A stretch of DNA of 64,000 nt from the NCBI GenBank assembly GCA_008729055.1, contig SDUX01000007.1:6183009-6247008 (forward strand), written 5' to 3'. The translations under genes were made by a program, and so were the position numbers. The number at the start of each line of letters is the position of its first letter. The stretch's first letter is position 1. Positions 10,398-20,495 of the stretch are shown in pieces. The DNA comes from Pyropia haitanensis (Eukaryota > Rhodophyta > Bangiophyceae > Bangiales > Bangiaceae). The notes beneath the pieces are model-generated. The model saw only the letters and a list, made by a program, of their open reading frames with translations, made no database searches and was not told the DNA's origin.

Positions 10398-13300
10398 GGT
10401 GGATAGGGGGGGAGGCGAGGGGGAGGAGGGAGGGGGGATGAAAAGGGGGGGGGGTCGGTAGAGAGCGCGGGAATGTGCCAGAGGAGCCAAGGGGGGAAAG
10501 ACAGAGATTATACACCGCGCGTCGATGGCGCAGGGGTGAGCGAGTGAGGCGGGTCGGGGCACGGGGGATGAGGGAGGGGAAGGGCTCCGGCCGGGGTGGA
10601 CGGGCGGAGGGGGTTGGGGCGACCAGAAAGACTGCACGTCGAGAGGTAACGCCGGGGGTGGAGGGGCGTGCCGACCACGGTGGCACGCGCACCTGCCGAC
10701 GCCGACAGGCAGGGGCGCGCCTAAAAAGGGCGACACGAGCGAGCCCGCCCCGCCCCGGCGGCGCGCCGCGGCGACACGCGCGGCGACACGCGCGCGGGCG
10801 GGGCGGTCGGCGGCCGCCGCGGGCGGCGGGCGCGCCCGCCGGCCGCCGCCCCGCGGCGCGGCGGCGGCGGCCGCCGCGCCGCCGCCGCTGCGCCCGCACC
10901 GCCGCGGTGGGGGATGGTGGGGGGAGCGACGCGGCTGCCAAGCGGCGGCCGGCCGGCGGCACGCGGCGGCGGCGGCGGCGGCGGCGGCGCGGCGGGACGG
11001 GCGGCGCGCCGCGGCGGCGCGGCCGCGACGGGCGGGGGCGGCGGCGGCGGCGGCCCGCCGCGGCAGCCGCGCCCGCTTTCAAACCGAGCCGAGAAACCGT
11101 CGGGTGGGGGGCGCCGTGCGCGGCCGCGGCAGTTTGAAAAATCAATTTTCCAGGCGGACGACGGACTTGCGTTGGCCGCTCGCGGCGCACGTAGGTGTGT
11201 ATTTTTCGCGTTTCTGTAGGCTCCCGTCCCATGCACACACGAGGGCCCGGTTTCATACCACCAATAGAAGTCAAGGAGGGGACGATGCGTGGTGTAACTG
11301 ATGGATGGGGGCGCAAGCTGTCGACCGCTCTCAGCCGCAGCCTGTATGTAGCGGCGCACAGCGCTCGGGCTTGAAACAGCATCAGCCAGTAGAACATCTG
11401 GGATACACAACTTACAGCTGTTTTCGATGACTGTCAAGCTTTGTGAAAGATCACTTCAAAACTGAGATAGGTGGAGACCTTTTGCAGTGTTAGCTGTTGG
11501 ACGGACGTACTTTGGAACGCGAGGGGACTGCAGATGTTCCACTTCTGGGCTTTCAATTTGTCATGGATATAAATACTGGTTATGGTGTACATGATACGGT
11601 GAGGACACTCGCCGGTTGGGGGCGTCCGCCGGCTGCGACGGCAGTCTGCCAAAGGGAAAAAGTCTGGTGACGGCTAGCAGCGCCCACAGGCTGGCGGGCG
11701 GCCGCCGGGCAATGATAAATTGGGTGTCGGTAGCGCTGGCGGTTGGCGGCCGGGGGCAACAGCTGCCGGCGGGGGTTGAGGTTGGTGGCGGGCCGCGGCC
11801 TCCACTGTCGGAGAGGTCGGCGCCGGCCGGATCGGGGCGACTGATTGCCGCTGCCAAAGCTCGCAGCGGGGATAGAAAGTAGTAAGGGTGGTCGCCAGTG
11901 GCCGCAGGCGCGGCAGCGGTTGCCGGCCGGTGGAGGAAGTGCGCCCGTCGCGCTGGTGGCTGGTGGCGGTCGGCGGCCACTAACAGAGGGATTGGGGAAT
12001 AGCGTCGGGCGGAAGTGTATGCGGGTGGGGGGAGAGATCTGAGCCCGCGGAGAGCGTCCGCCTGCGTCGGCGGCAGCTGCAGGCGCGGGGAGGGGCTAGC
12101 GGCGGGAGCCAACGGCGGCAAATGAGGGAGTGGGCGCTAGCTGGGGAGTGGTGACCTCAGACCATCCTTGAGACTGGTGTTCATTAAATGGACTGGTGGC
12201 GGGGTTGCAGGCTGGGAGAGGGCGGCGGGGGCTGCGAGCGGGTGGCGCTGGGTGCCGGGTGGCAGGTACCTGGCGGCAGAAGGTGCGCCCCGCGGTCGGG
12301 GCGGGAGGGGCCGTCGCCCGCCGGCCGCATCAGCGACCGCTGGATTGGAATGCGGCGTTCCGCATCACTACCGGCCGAAGGGTGCAGTCAGTCGGCGGCT
12401 GCTCGCGCGGAGGCTGCCTCTGCAGTCAGACGCGGAAGGGGCGGCAGCTGCAAGCATAGAGGAATCAATATAAGGGAAAGCCTGATAAGCCCAGCACAAC
12501 AGCAAAATTATGTATTTATATACATTATTGACTAGAGTTCTAAACATTTTAAAATGTATCGAAAATGTGGGAGCTCGTCCAGGGCTAATCAAATTTCAGC
12601 TAAAGGGTCCTATTCAAAACTCAGAACGCGTGTGTGCATGGGACGGGAGCCTTTCTGTATTTCTGGTGTGGACCGACGGGACCACGCGGCCAAGACAGGC
12701 TTCGAGTCAACCTCCCATTGGTCGAGGTGCTGTATCCGGCTGAATGGATGGCCGAGAGCTTGTTTCCCAGTCTTGATGTTGGTCTTGAGCGCTCGTCTGC
12801 ATCAGATTGAATTGGCTACCAATAAAACCGGGTTTGTTGCGTCGCCGCTTGCCCGTACCGACCTGGCGACCACGTCGGCCGTGCGCTTCGGCCTTTGTAG
12901 CGCCGCCGACGCGTCGGCGCGGCCGCCCGCCAACCCCCGCCGCGCCGTGCCGCGCCGCGCGACGGGGGCGGCGCGGGGCGGCCCCATGGGGCGGCCGCGG
13001 GCGGCGGCCGCCGCAGCCGCCGCCCGCGGCGGCCGCCCCACCCCCCCCCCAACCCGCGGCCGGCCGCGCCGCGGCGCCGCCCCCGCGCGGCGCCGGCGCA
13101 CCCCGCCGTGCGCGGCGTCGGGCGGGCGGGCGGGCGGGCGGGCGGGCGGGCGGTGGCCGCGGCGGGCCGCCGCCGCGGGGTCCCCCCCCCCGCCCGCTCG
13201 GCACGCGGCGGCGCCGTCGGCGGCTGCGCGTGGCGCGCGGCGCGTGGTCGGAAGCGCCGCCTCGCGGGCGCGTGCCGGCCGCCTCCCCGTGGGGCGGGGG

Positions 13301-13456
13301 GGGGGGAGACGCGGCGGCCGGCTGGGCGGCGTAGGGGTGGGGGTGGAGAGGCGAGGCGGGGGGGGGGGGGGGAGCGGTGCGCCCCCTGCCGCCACCGCCG
13401 CCGCCGCCGCCGCCACTGCCGCCGCCGCTGCTGCTGCGGGGCGACGCTGTCGCCGC

Positions 13457-13487
<31 letters not shown>

Positions 13488-13983
13488 GCTGCCAAGGCGG
13501 CGCGCGCGGACGCGCGGGCGCCGCCGCCGCTCCGCCCGCCGCCTCCCCCGCGCCGGCTCGGCAGACCCCATTGGCATGGCGGCCGGCGAGCCGGGGGGGG
13601 TGGGGTGTCCCACCGCCGTCCCCCCGCCGTCCCTGCTTCCTCTACGCCACGTGGCGTGCGGGCGCCGCCAGCGGGGTGGGGGTTGGGGGGGGGGGGGGGG
13701 TCCCGGCGGCTGCCGGCCGCGCCGCGGCGGCGTGCGGTACAAGAGGGCGCCCGCCGCGTCCTCCTTGTGGGTGCGCTGCGCGCCGGCCGCAGCAGCACCC
13801 GTCCTACCCCCGCACACCTCTGAAAAACCACCCGCCGGTCGGTGCTGCAGCTGCTTGACCGGCCCGTAGACGTGCACGGCCATCCCCTGTCTTCACCGCC
13901 TGTCGCGGCAGCCGATCATCTTCCGCCCCTGCCCGCCGCCGCAACCCGTCCCCTGCCGCCCCTCCCCCTCATCCCCAATAGCC
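10398..13983. other. GC-rich blocks flanking a lower-GC core; no gene seen
   Basis: Two blocks (about 10720-11130 and 12900-13740), almost entirely G and C with CGG/CCG repeats, enclose DNA of lower GC. Parts at about 11400-11600 and 12480-12830 are near 45-50% GC. A 24-nt sequence containing TGTGCATGGGACGGGAG occurs at 12629-12652 and, inverted, at 11218-11241, just inside each block. Long open frames in the blocks are open on both strands and are not credible genes. Confidence 0.6.
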
Positions 13984-14541
13984 ATGACGACCACCCGCTG
14001 GGCAGCCGCCGCGGTGGCCACCACCGCCGCGGTCTTGGCCACGGTGGCGGCGGCCCACCCCACCCCCTCCCCCCTCTTTGGCGGTGAGTACCCCACCGAC
14101 GCCGCCGAGGCGCTCGCGCTCGACACGTACGCCTTCCCCGTCGGGTGGACCCCCCCCCAACCAACGCACGCCCCGTACGTCAGCGTGTGCGACTACCAAG
14201 AGCACCAGTCGGACGAGACGCTCTGGTGGCGGCTCACCAACGGCCGCTCCATCGGCGGCTGCTCCATCCAGACTGGCAGCTCGAGCGCGTGCACCACGTA
14301 CGCCAAGTCGGCGGTGCCGGGCGCGACGGGCGACCGGGGGCACCCAAAGAGCCGGGAAAACACCGGCACCGGCTGCGTCCGTACGGGCCGGGACTGCTAC
14401 TTTTGGGGCGACGACTACGAGCTCACCGACGCGGAGCGGCGGGACATGTGCACGGCCGACGAGCGGCACAACGCGGTGGCGCAGATTCGCCACGCGATTC
14501 GCAATGATGCGTGCGGGGACTGTGAGCGGGCGGGGTGGTAG
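13984..14541 (+). CDS. Small secreted Cys-rich protein of unknown family
   Basis: A single-exon frame of 185 aa starts at gccATGacg. Residues 1-24 are a clear signal peptide (Arg at 5, Ala/Val/Thr core, VAAA), so cleavage would leave His25 (HPTPSPLFGGEYP) as the mature N-terminus. The mature part has eight cysteines in a non-repetitive, coding-like sequence, including SVCDYQEH, GGCSIQTG, RDCYFWGDDYE and DACGDC. No transmembrane helix follows. I do not recognise the family. An exposed N-terminal His is what copper-brace proteins use, but nothing else ties it to the LPMO-like genes. Its role is left open. Confidence 0.7.
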   Translation: MTTTRWAAAAVATTAAVLATVAAAHPTPSPLFGGEYPTDAAEALALDTYAFPVGWTPPQPTHAPYVSVCDYQEHQSDETLWWRLTNGRSIGGCSIQTGSSSACTTYAKSAVPGATGDRGHPKSRENTGTGCVRTGRDCYFWGDDYELTDAERRDMCTADERHNAVAQIRHAIRNDACGDCERAGW

Positions 14542-15531
14542 GTAGGTAGGAGGCGGCGCCCACCGGGGGGAGAAGGGGGGGGGGGGTTGCGCCGCCCCCC
14601 ACCCTCGCGGAAGGTGGGTGTCGAGGGGGGGGGTGAGTAGTCCAACACTGGGTCCCGCGTCGTCACGGGGGGTGACGCGGCGGGAGACGAGTGCGTTTGG
14701 TTGCAGTAGGGACAAAGCAAGCAGTGGGGGAGAGCAGTGCGTATAGCATCAACAGGAGTGGTCACTTTGTTTCCTCTCGCCGTGTCCGCCGTTTCGGTTC
14801 ACCGGCGGCCGCACGGCGATGTCGCGTCAGTCTACGTTTCTTTCTCCGCGCTGCACCTCCCCGCTTCCGCGCCACCACTGCCAGAGCCCTCTGCCCGCCA
14901 GTCCCAGTCGGCGTGGTGTCCGCGCGGGGGGGAGAAGCGCGGGGACGACGGCCGCCAAGTGTGCGGCTTCAATGCGCAGGGACTGACTTTAATGACTGAA
15001 TGTGTCTTTTGTTGTCCTGAATGTGTACGGTAAGATGTGTGGTGGACAACGACGCGCGTCGGCACGCAGACGCCGCGAGTGACGCTTCCAACTGACGCCT
15101 GAAACATGTTTCAGACTCTTGGCATCAACTGTCAGCTGGTCGGTCAAGGTCTAATTCGGGGGGCGGCGGACCAGGAACGGAGCCAAGGCATTGCCCCGCT
15201 GGGTATGACAGCGCCCTCTCCGCCGCCACCGGCGCGCCCATCCGTGCGGTCGTGGCGCCGTCGCGGTGGCTGCAGCATCCCCGTTCGTGGCCAGACGCAC
15301 GCCGCTGGTCGGTGTCCCACCGCGCTGGTGGCGGTTGTCCGCGGACGGGCTGGGGTGCCACTCCGCGCTGCCTTCCCGGTTGGTGCGGGGGTGCCCACGT
15401 GCCGCCGCCCTATCCGCCCACCCTCCCCCCGGTGGCTTCCCTAGCCGGCAGGCGGCGGCCTCTCCGGCGTCGCTCTCCCCGACGTGCCGCCGCTCGCGCC
15501 TTGGCGCTGGCGCCCCCCACCCGGTCCGGCC
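14542..15531. other. Intergenic, no gene recognised
   Basis: About 1 kb between the secreted-protein gene and the transporter, serving both as 3' and 5' flank. Apart from the short palindrome at 15099-15114 I see nothing distinctive. Confidence 0.5.
15099..15114. repeat. 16-bp perfect palindrome upstream of the transporter
   Basis: CTGAAACATGTTTCAG is self-complementary over 16 bases and lies about 420 bp upstream of the transporter ATG. It could bind a dimeric regulator, but a single occurrence is weak evidence. Confidence 0.4.
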
Positions 15532-16608
15532 ATGGCCCCCGACGCGAAGGCCGAGGAGGAGACGCGCCTCCGCCTGTCGGATGACGGCGGCTCGACGCTG
15601 CCCGGCGCGCCGGGCGCGGTCAAGCCGGGCGTCGGCGGCGGCGGCGCCCTCCCCGGCCACCGCGCCACGTCAGCCGAGGTGCGCCGGACGGTCATCGAGT
15701 CCCTCTCCGTCTGCGCGTTTTACATCTCCGTCTCGTCCGCGATGGTGTTTAGCAACAAGGCGCTGTCATACACGTTCCAGTTTACGACCACCAACGTGCT
15801 GCTGCTGCTGCAGATGCTCTTCACCGCCCTCCTCCTCCGCTTCCTCCGCGACGTGGCGCACGTCATTGAGTTTGACAACTTTGTCCGCGCCAAGGCGATG
15901 CGCATCGCGCCCGTGTCGCTCTTTTACAGCCTCAACGCGGCGGTGGCGCTGCTCGCGCTCCGCGAGCTGTCCGTCCCGTCGTACACGCTTATCAAGCGGC
16001 TGGCGCCGCTCTTTACTATTGGCCTCGAGTACGTGCTGCTGCAGCGGCGCGCCACCCGGTCGGTGCTGCTGTCACTGTTTGTCATGGTCGGCGGGACCGT
16101 CCTGGCCGCACGGTCGGACGCGACGAGCGCGACGAGCTCGTGGCTGCTCGGCCTCACGTCGTGCGTATTCCAGGCGCTGTACCTCACGTACGTGAAGCGG
16201 TCGGGGGTGGAAACCGGCTTCAGCTCCTACGGGGTGCTCTACTACCACAGCATCCTGTCGGTGCCGATGCTGGTGGTGCTCGGCGGCCTCATGGGTGAGT
16301 TCCCCATTGCCATGGCGTACCCGCACTGGCTCAAGCCGAGCTTTCTGATTGTCTTTTTGGCGAGCCTCTTTATGGGCTTCCTCCTCAACTTTTCCCTCTT
16401 CCTCTGTACGGAGCGAACGAGCCCCACGTCCACGGTGGTGTCGGGGCAGGTCAAGGCCATGGGTCAGACCGCCGTCGGCATGTTCACGTTTGGGGGGGTG
16501 GACATGAACCCGCGCTACACGGCGGGCACGCTGCTCAACATTGTCGGCGGCGTTGGCTACGCGTACTCCAAGTACCGCATCATCCGCGACTCGGCGGGCT
16601 CGCTGTAG
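15532..16608 (+). CDS. Nucleotide-sugar/triose-phosphate translocator family (DMT) transporter
   Basis: Single exon, 358 aa. The Met at 15532 (ccggccATGGCC) is preferred over one 16 codons upstream, because the extra residues are Pro/Arg-rich and the Kozak context is better. After a short hydrophilic N-terminus come about ten hydrophobic segments. Family signatures include VFSNKALS in the first helix, LTYVKRSG in the middle, and the C-terminal run SPTSTVVSGQVKAMGQ followed by GTLLNIVGGVGYAYSKY. These resemble SLC35D-type and GDP-mannose-type Golgi nucleotide-sugar antiporters more than plastid triose-phosphate translocators, and there is no evident transit peptide. Likely role: exchange of a nucleotide sugar for the nucleoside monophosphate across the Golgi or ER membrane. 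The substrate cannot be read from sequence. Confidence 0.85.
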   Translation: MAPDAKAEEETRLRLSDDGGSTLPGAPGAVKPGVGGGGALPGHRATSAEVRRTVIESLSVCAFYISVSSAMVFSNKALSYTFQFTTTNVLLLLQMLFTALLLRFLRDVAHVIEFDNFVRAKAMRIAPVSLFYSLNAAVALLALRELSVPSYTLIKRLAPLFTIGLEYVLLQRRATRSVLLSLFVMVGGTVLAARSDATSATSSWLLGLTSCVFQALYLTYVKRSGVETGFSSYGVLYYHSILSVPMLVVLGGLMGEFPIAMAYPHWLKPSFLIVFLASLFMGFLLNFSLFLCTERTSPTSTVVSGQVKAMGQTAVGMFTFGGVDMNPRYTAGTLLNIVGGVGYAYSKYRIIRDSAGSL

Positions 16609-17022
16609 CGGGGGGCGGGGACCGGATAATAAGAGTCGCGGGTGCGCCCTTTCGAAGAGCGCAGGCGGCCTTCATATTGCACGGCGTGGGTGAACACCGC
16701 GCACGCTGTGTGTCTGCCTGGCCTCGTGTACAGTACAGTGTTGGTTGTGTCTCGAATAGAAGGTTGACCCATCAAGTGGACGGGCGTTTTGGGTCGGTGG
16801 CGAGCCCTGCCACACGGCAGAGAGCACGTTCGTTGAGGACAGGGCCGTCCAACCTGCGCAGAGAACGAACTGTGTAGGGCCACGTCCGATGCTAGTGGAA
16901 TGGCGCTCTTCGCAAAGGATTAAAAGTTCTCCATACCAAGCGAGTAGGAAGAAAGCGAGCAGTCGCAACAAGTGGTGGTTGTGAGGGGGGGGAGACGATA
17001 CGGACGACACTCGACTGTACAG
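16609..17022. other. Intergenic between convergent genes
   Basis: About 410 bp of moderate GC between the stop codons of the transporter (plus) and the CYP38-like gene (minus). It presumably holds both 3' UTRs. No other feature seen. Confidence 0.5.
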
Positions 17023-18447
17023 CTACGACGCCTGCTTTCCCGGAAGCACCAGGTTCTCCAGCCCATCGACCACCTTGGCCTCCACCACCCGGTCGCCGAC
17101 ACCAAAGCTCTTGAGGAATTGGTCGCCGTCAATGACGTAGCCAAACAGGGCGTAGCGGCCGTCGAGCAGGTTGCGCCCAGCAGGCGTCAGGTCCGGCTCA
17201 AACAGGAACCAAAACACCTGTGACGACCCCGTGTTGGCCTCAAACTCATTGCGCGCCTGCGCGAGGGCGCCATTGACAGAGAAGGGGAGCTTTGTGGCCG
17301 CGTACCCACGGCCATCGTCCTCAAGCGTCAGCCCATAGGTCGGCGCCTTGTCGTTCTTGGCAAACACCTCCAGCGGGATGGTGCGCTTCAGCCCCGTGTC
17401 CGGGTCAACGTACAGCTCGTCCTTGGTGTTTGGACGACCAATCTGCACCACAAACCCGTCCGACCGCACGACGGTGTCGTTGTTGTAAAAGCCGCGTTGC
17501 ACCAGGTCCACAAAGTTCCCAGCCGTAACGGGCGCGTTATAACCGTCGAGGACCATGGTCAGCTTGCCCTCCTTGTAGATGGTGCCCATAATGTCAAAGT
17601 CCTCCCCGTCCTTGCGGATGGTCATTTCAACGGTGGCGCGGCCCTTGAGGAGCGGCTTGTCCGCATACTCGGCGGGCACCTCAAAAGGAAAGCCCACCAC
17701 CATCGCCTGCTCCACATTGCCAATGTTGCGCAGCAGCGACCGCTGCAGCGCCACCACCTTCTCCGCCGACCGCTCCGCGATGAGCGCATTCAGCCGCGGC
17801 AGGCCGTCTGCCACCACGTCCAGCTGCTCCTCCGCGTACGCGCGGCGGTCTGCTGGGACGCCCGCGAGGATCTTCTCCCGCTGGTTCTTGGCAACACCCA
17901 TCGCCTTGCGGGCGTCGCCCTCGACCTTGCCCCACTTGAGCCCCCGCAGGCTCGACGTGATGCCCTCCAGCGACGCCTGGAGCTCCCGCACGGGCTTGTT
18001 GTTGATGGGCAGCCCCCACCGCAGCACCGACTCGCCGTCCTTGTTCACCTCTCCCGACGCGGCCTCGAGGGAGTAGCCGCCCCCGCGGGCGGCATGCGCG
18101 GCGCCGCCGCCACCGCTCAGCGCCGCGTCCCCGACGTGCACCGTCGGCAGGGCGGCGGGGGAGAGCACCAGCGCCGCGGCAAGGGCGGCCGCGGTCGCGG
18201 AGCGGGCCCATGGCGCCGCGGCGGCGGCGGCGGCGGCGAGCCAGGCCGGGCCGGTGACGGCGGCGCGCGCGGATTCCCTGCCCCCAGCGGGCTGGGCCGA
18301 GCACAAGGTGCGAGCAGCGGGCGCCGTGGCGGGGCGTCCGCCGCCCACCGACCGGCCCACCGCCGGCGGCGACGCGCCGCCAATGGACCGCGGCCGCCGC
18401 AGCAGCAGCGCGCCGCGATCGCCAACGGCAGCGCCCACGAACGCCAT
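17023..18447 (-). CDS. CYP38: Thylakoid-lumen cyclophilin-like protein, CYP38/TLP40 type
   Basis: Single exon, 474 aa from Met 18447 (cgccATGGCG). An upstream in-frame Met at 18612 is possible but less likely. The first ~120 residues look like a bipartite plastid-to-lumen targeting sequence: a basic Ser/Ala-rich part, then an Ala-rich hydrophobic part ending near LPTVHVGDA. Next is the helical region typical of CYP38 (INNKPVRELQASLEGI, AERSAEKVVALQRSLL). The C-terminal cyclophilin domain begins at KGRATVEMTIRKDG and carries NAPVTAGNFVDLVQRGFYN, then LFGYVIDGDQFLKSFGVGD. The isomerase active-site residues are poorly conserved, as in the plant family. Known role: photosystem II assembly and repair. 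This is strong evidence of a photosynthetic organism. Confidence 0.92.
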   Translation of the reverse strand: MAFVGAAVGDRGALLLRRPRSIGGASPPAVGRSVGGGRPATAPAARTLCSAQPAGGRESARAAVTGPAWLAAAAAAAAPWARSATAAALAAALVLSPAALPTVHVGDAALSGGGGAAHAARGGGYSLEAASGEVNKDGESVLRWGLPINNKPVRELQASLEGITSSLRGLKWGKVEGDARKAMGVAKNQREKILAGVPADRRAYAEEQLDVVADGLPRLNALIAERSAEKVVALQRSLLRNIGNVEQAMVVGFPFEVPAEYADKPLLKGRATVEMTIRKDGEDFDIMGTIYKEGKLTMVLDGYNAPVTAGNFVDLVQRGFYNNDTVVRSDGFVVQIGRPNTKDELYVDPDTGLKRTIPLEVFAKNDKAPTYGLTLEDDGRGYAATKLPFSVNGALAQARNEFEANTGSSQVFWFLFEPDLTPAGRNLLDGRYALFGYVIDGDQFLKSFGVGDRVVEAKVVDGLENLVLPGKQAS

Positions 18448-20495
18448 GGCGGGCAAGTCGGGCGGAGGCGATAGGTCGGCTTCAGAGACGCCTCTCTGCC
18501 CGAGCAGGACGGACAGGCAACGCAAGGTCGGCGGCCACCCGGTGAGCGCTCCGCAGCGTGGCGGTCGCCAAAGAGGGCAGTGCACAGCAAGCGATGCGCG
18601 TGGGGATGCCATGCGGGCAGGAGATCTCAGAATCGCATCTGGCGGGGGTCCCATTCAGTAGTCCACCAGAGCCCTTCCACGTGCAAAGCGTGTCAAACTC
18701 CACAAAGATATTTGTAATTTTTTGATTCATTGCAGTGCACTTGTGCACCTTCGAATTCAATGTCGGGTTGGGTGGATTCGAGCGCCACTCGCGGGCACGC
18801 AGACACTCTCGTTGGCCATAAAGTACCGGGCAGTCGTATCCATAACAAAAGGGAGCAGAGTTGAATCCGAAGGATTCATGCCATCTTCCTGAACGAGTTA
18901 AGCATGTTTTTTCATTGAAATGGAGCAATGTGGCGACCTTTGCGGAGTTTCATAGAATTTCAAGCGGTTGCGGCAGATCGATGCTGCACGCGACGTGGTC
19001 GGCACCCCAACCATGCAGCAGCTACCTTTGTCGGCGCGCCGTATCTCGATGGCAGGTGCCAAAAAATGCTTCTCATCCTCTGAGCTTCCACTCACACCAC
19101 CTTGTGCAGTTGCTTTGGACCGTTCCTTGTGTACTCCGCCACTTGATGAAGCCGTACTCGTTGGCGGTGCGGCAGTGTGTGTGATGGTGTACACTGCGCA
19201 TGAGTAGGACGTGCACGGAGTTTGAGGATCTTGTGTGGAACGGGTCTCGTGCGGATAGCACTCTGACTATCTTCACGTGGCGATTTCACCAGCTCCGTGA
19301 CTGCGTTCACGCTCTGGCGTGGTGTTCTATTCCTGCTTGGGTGATCGTGTCTTGTTCTTCACCAGTGCATGTTCTTGGTGGTTAACGTGGTCGAGAGCTG
19401 GAAAACTATCTCCATCTTCCATGACACACGCTTCCCTCCAGTGTTGACCACGCATGCCTCGTGACGAGTTCTTCTCCGAGTGCAGGTGCTCTCCTTTCTT
19501 GCGACAGATGAAAATCGGCCCTAGATTTCTGTGCAACGTGGCTAAGTGTTCCGTGTATCTTCTCAATGTGCGAAGTCGAGCACCGTATGAAGATGATGCT
19601 GAATCTCAGCCTATGAATAGACGCGCTGTTGCTTCGTTCGCCCTTGAATTTGTCCGTGGGCCAACCCCCGACGCGCTGATGCACTTGGCGACGTTGATGC
19701 CGCGTGTGCCGTTGCCGTGGTGAAGACGGCAACGGCCATGCCCTTGCGTCTGCCGCCGTCGTCACGGCGCCAGTGCCCCACTCGATGCGCTGGCCGCCGC
19801 CGTTCCATGGCTGCCGCTGCTGCCGCCGCCGCTGCTGCTCTGTAGGAGCTGCTACTCTAGCGCCGCGGTGGAATATCCCCCGCGAGGTGAGCTGCCTCTC
19901 CGCCCCGCCGCGGCCAACCGGGTTGCCGCGTGGCGCGCCCTTTGCCCGGGATTGGAGCGCCCGCCGCGGTCCCGCTTCCCACACACGCTGCCGGCTGCCG
20001 TGTAGAGCGCGGGGGCGGTGGCAGCCGCCGCGGCCGCCCAGGTGCGGGATGGCGGTACCATGTCGCCGCCAAAGGCGGGGGAGGCGGCCGCCCTAGTTTC
20101 AGCTGCCGCGCCGCCCCACCCCCCGCTCGTTGGGAGCCCCTGCGCCCGTTTTGTGTTTAGCGACCGCCGCGCGCGCACCGCCACGACCCACCGGGTCGGC
20201 GTGCCCTTCAACCGTTCCGCCCTCGTGGAGGGTGACCGGCGGGCCAGCTCCCGCCGCCCTTCGCCCCTCCCTCCTGTTTCAGGTTTTTTGGTCTGTGGGC
20301 TGTGGCGTAGGTAGGCACGCGCGCGTCGTCGAGGGGCCACCGTCCCTCTGCGCACACGCATTACTTGCCCTCACGCTCCCCACCCTCGCCCCCCCCCCCC
20401 CCCGCCCGACCTTCCGCCCTCCCGCCCTCCCCCCTGCGGCTTGCCGGCGGTGCTAACCCCCCCTGATCGCCGTTGGCGGCGACGACGATGCGGGC
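18448..20495. other. Non-coding region: low-GC stretch, then GC-rich promoter side
   Basis: From about 18660 to 19640 the DNA is near 50% GC. After that it rises to GC-rich sequence approaching the next gene. Open frames here are short and lack domains. No repeats or RNA genes seen. Confidence 0.5.

Noticed and set aside
10048..11397. A long minus-strand frame overlapping the E2 gene
   Set aside because: It is out of frame with the conserved UBC domain and continues into a GC-rich block.
11640..12230. A second palindrome in the core between the 10.7 and 13.7 kb GC blocks
   Set aside because: I compared the two halves by eye and found no continuous inverted similarity beyond the short match at the block edges.
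12554..13858. A 434-codon open frame across a GC-rich block
   Set aside because: Mostly Arg/Ala/Gly/Pro from CGG-type repeats and open on the complementary strand as well.
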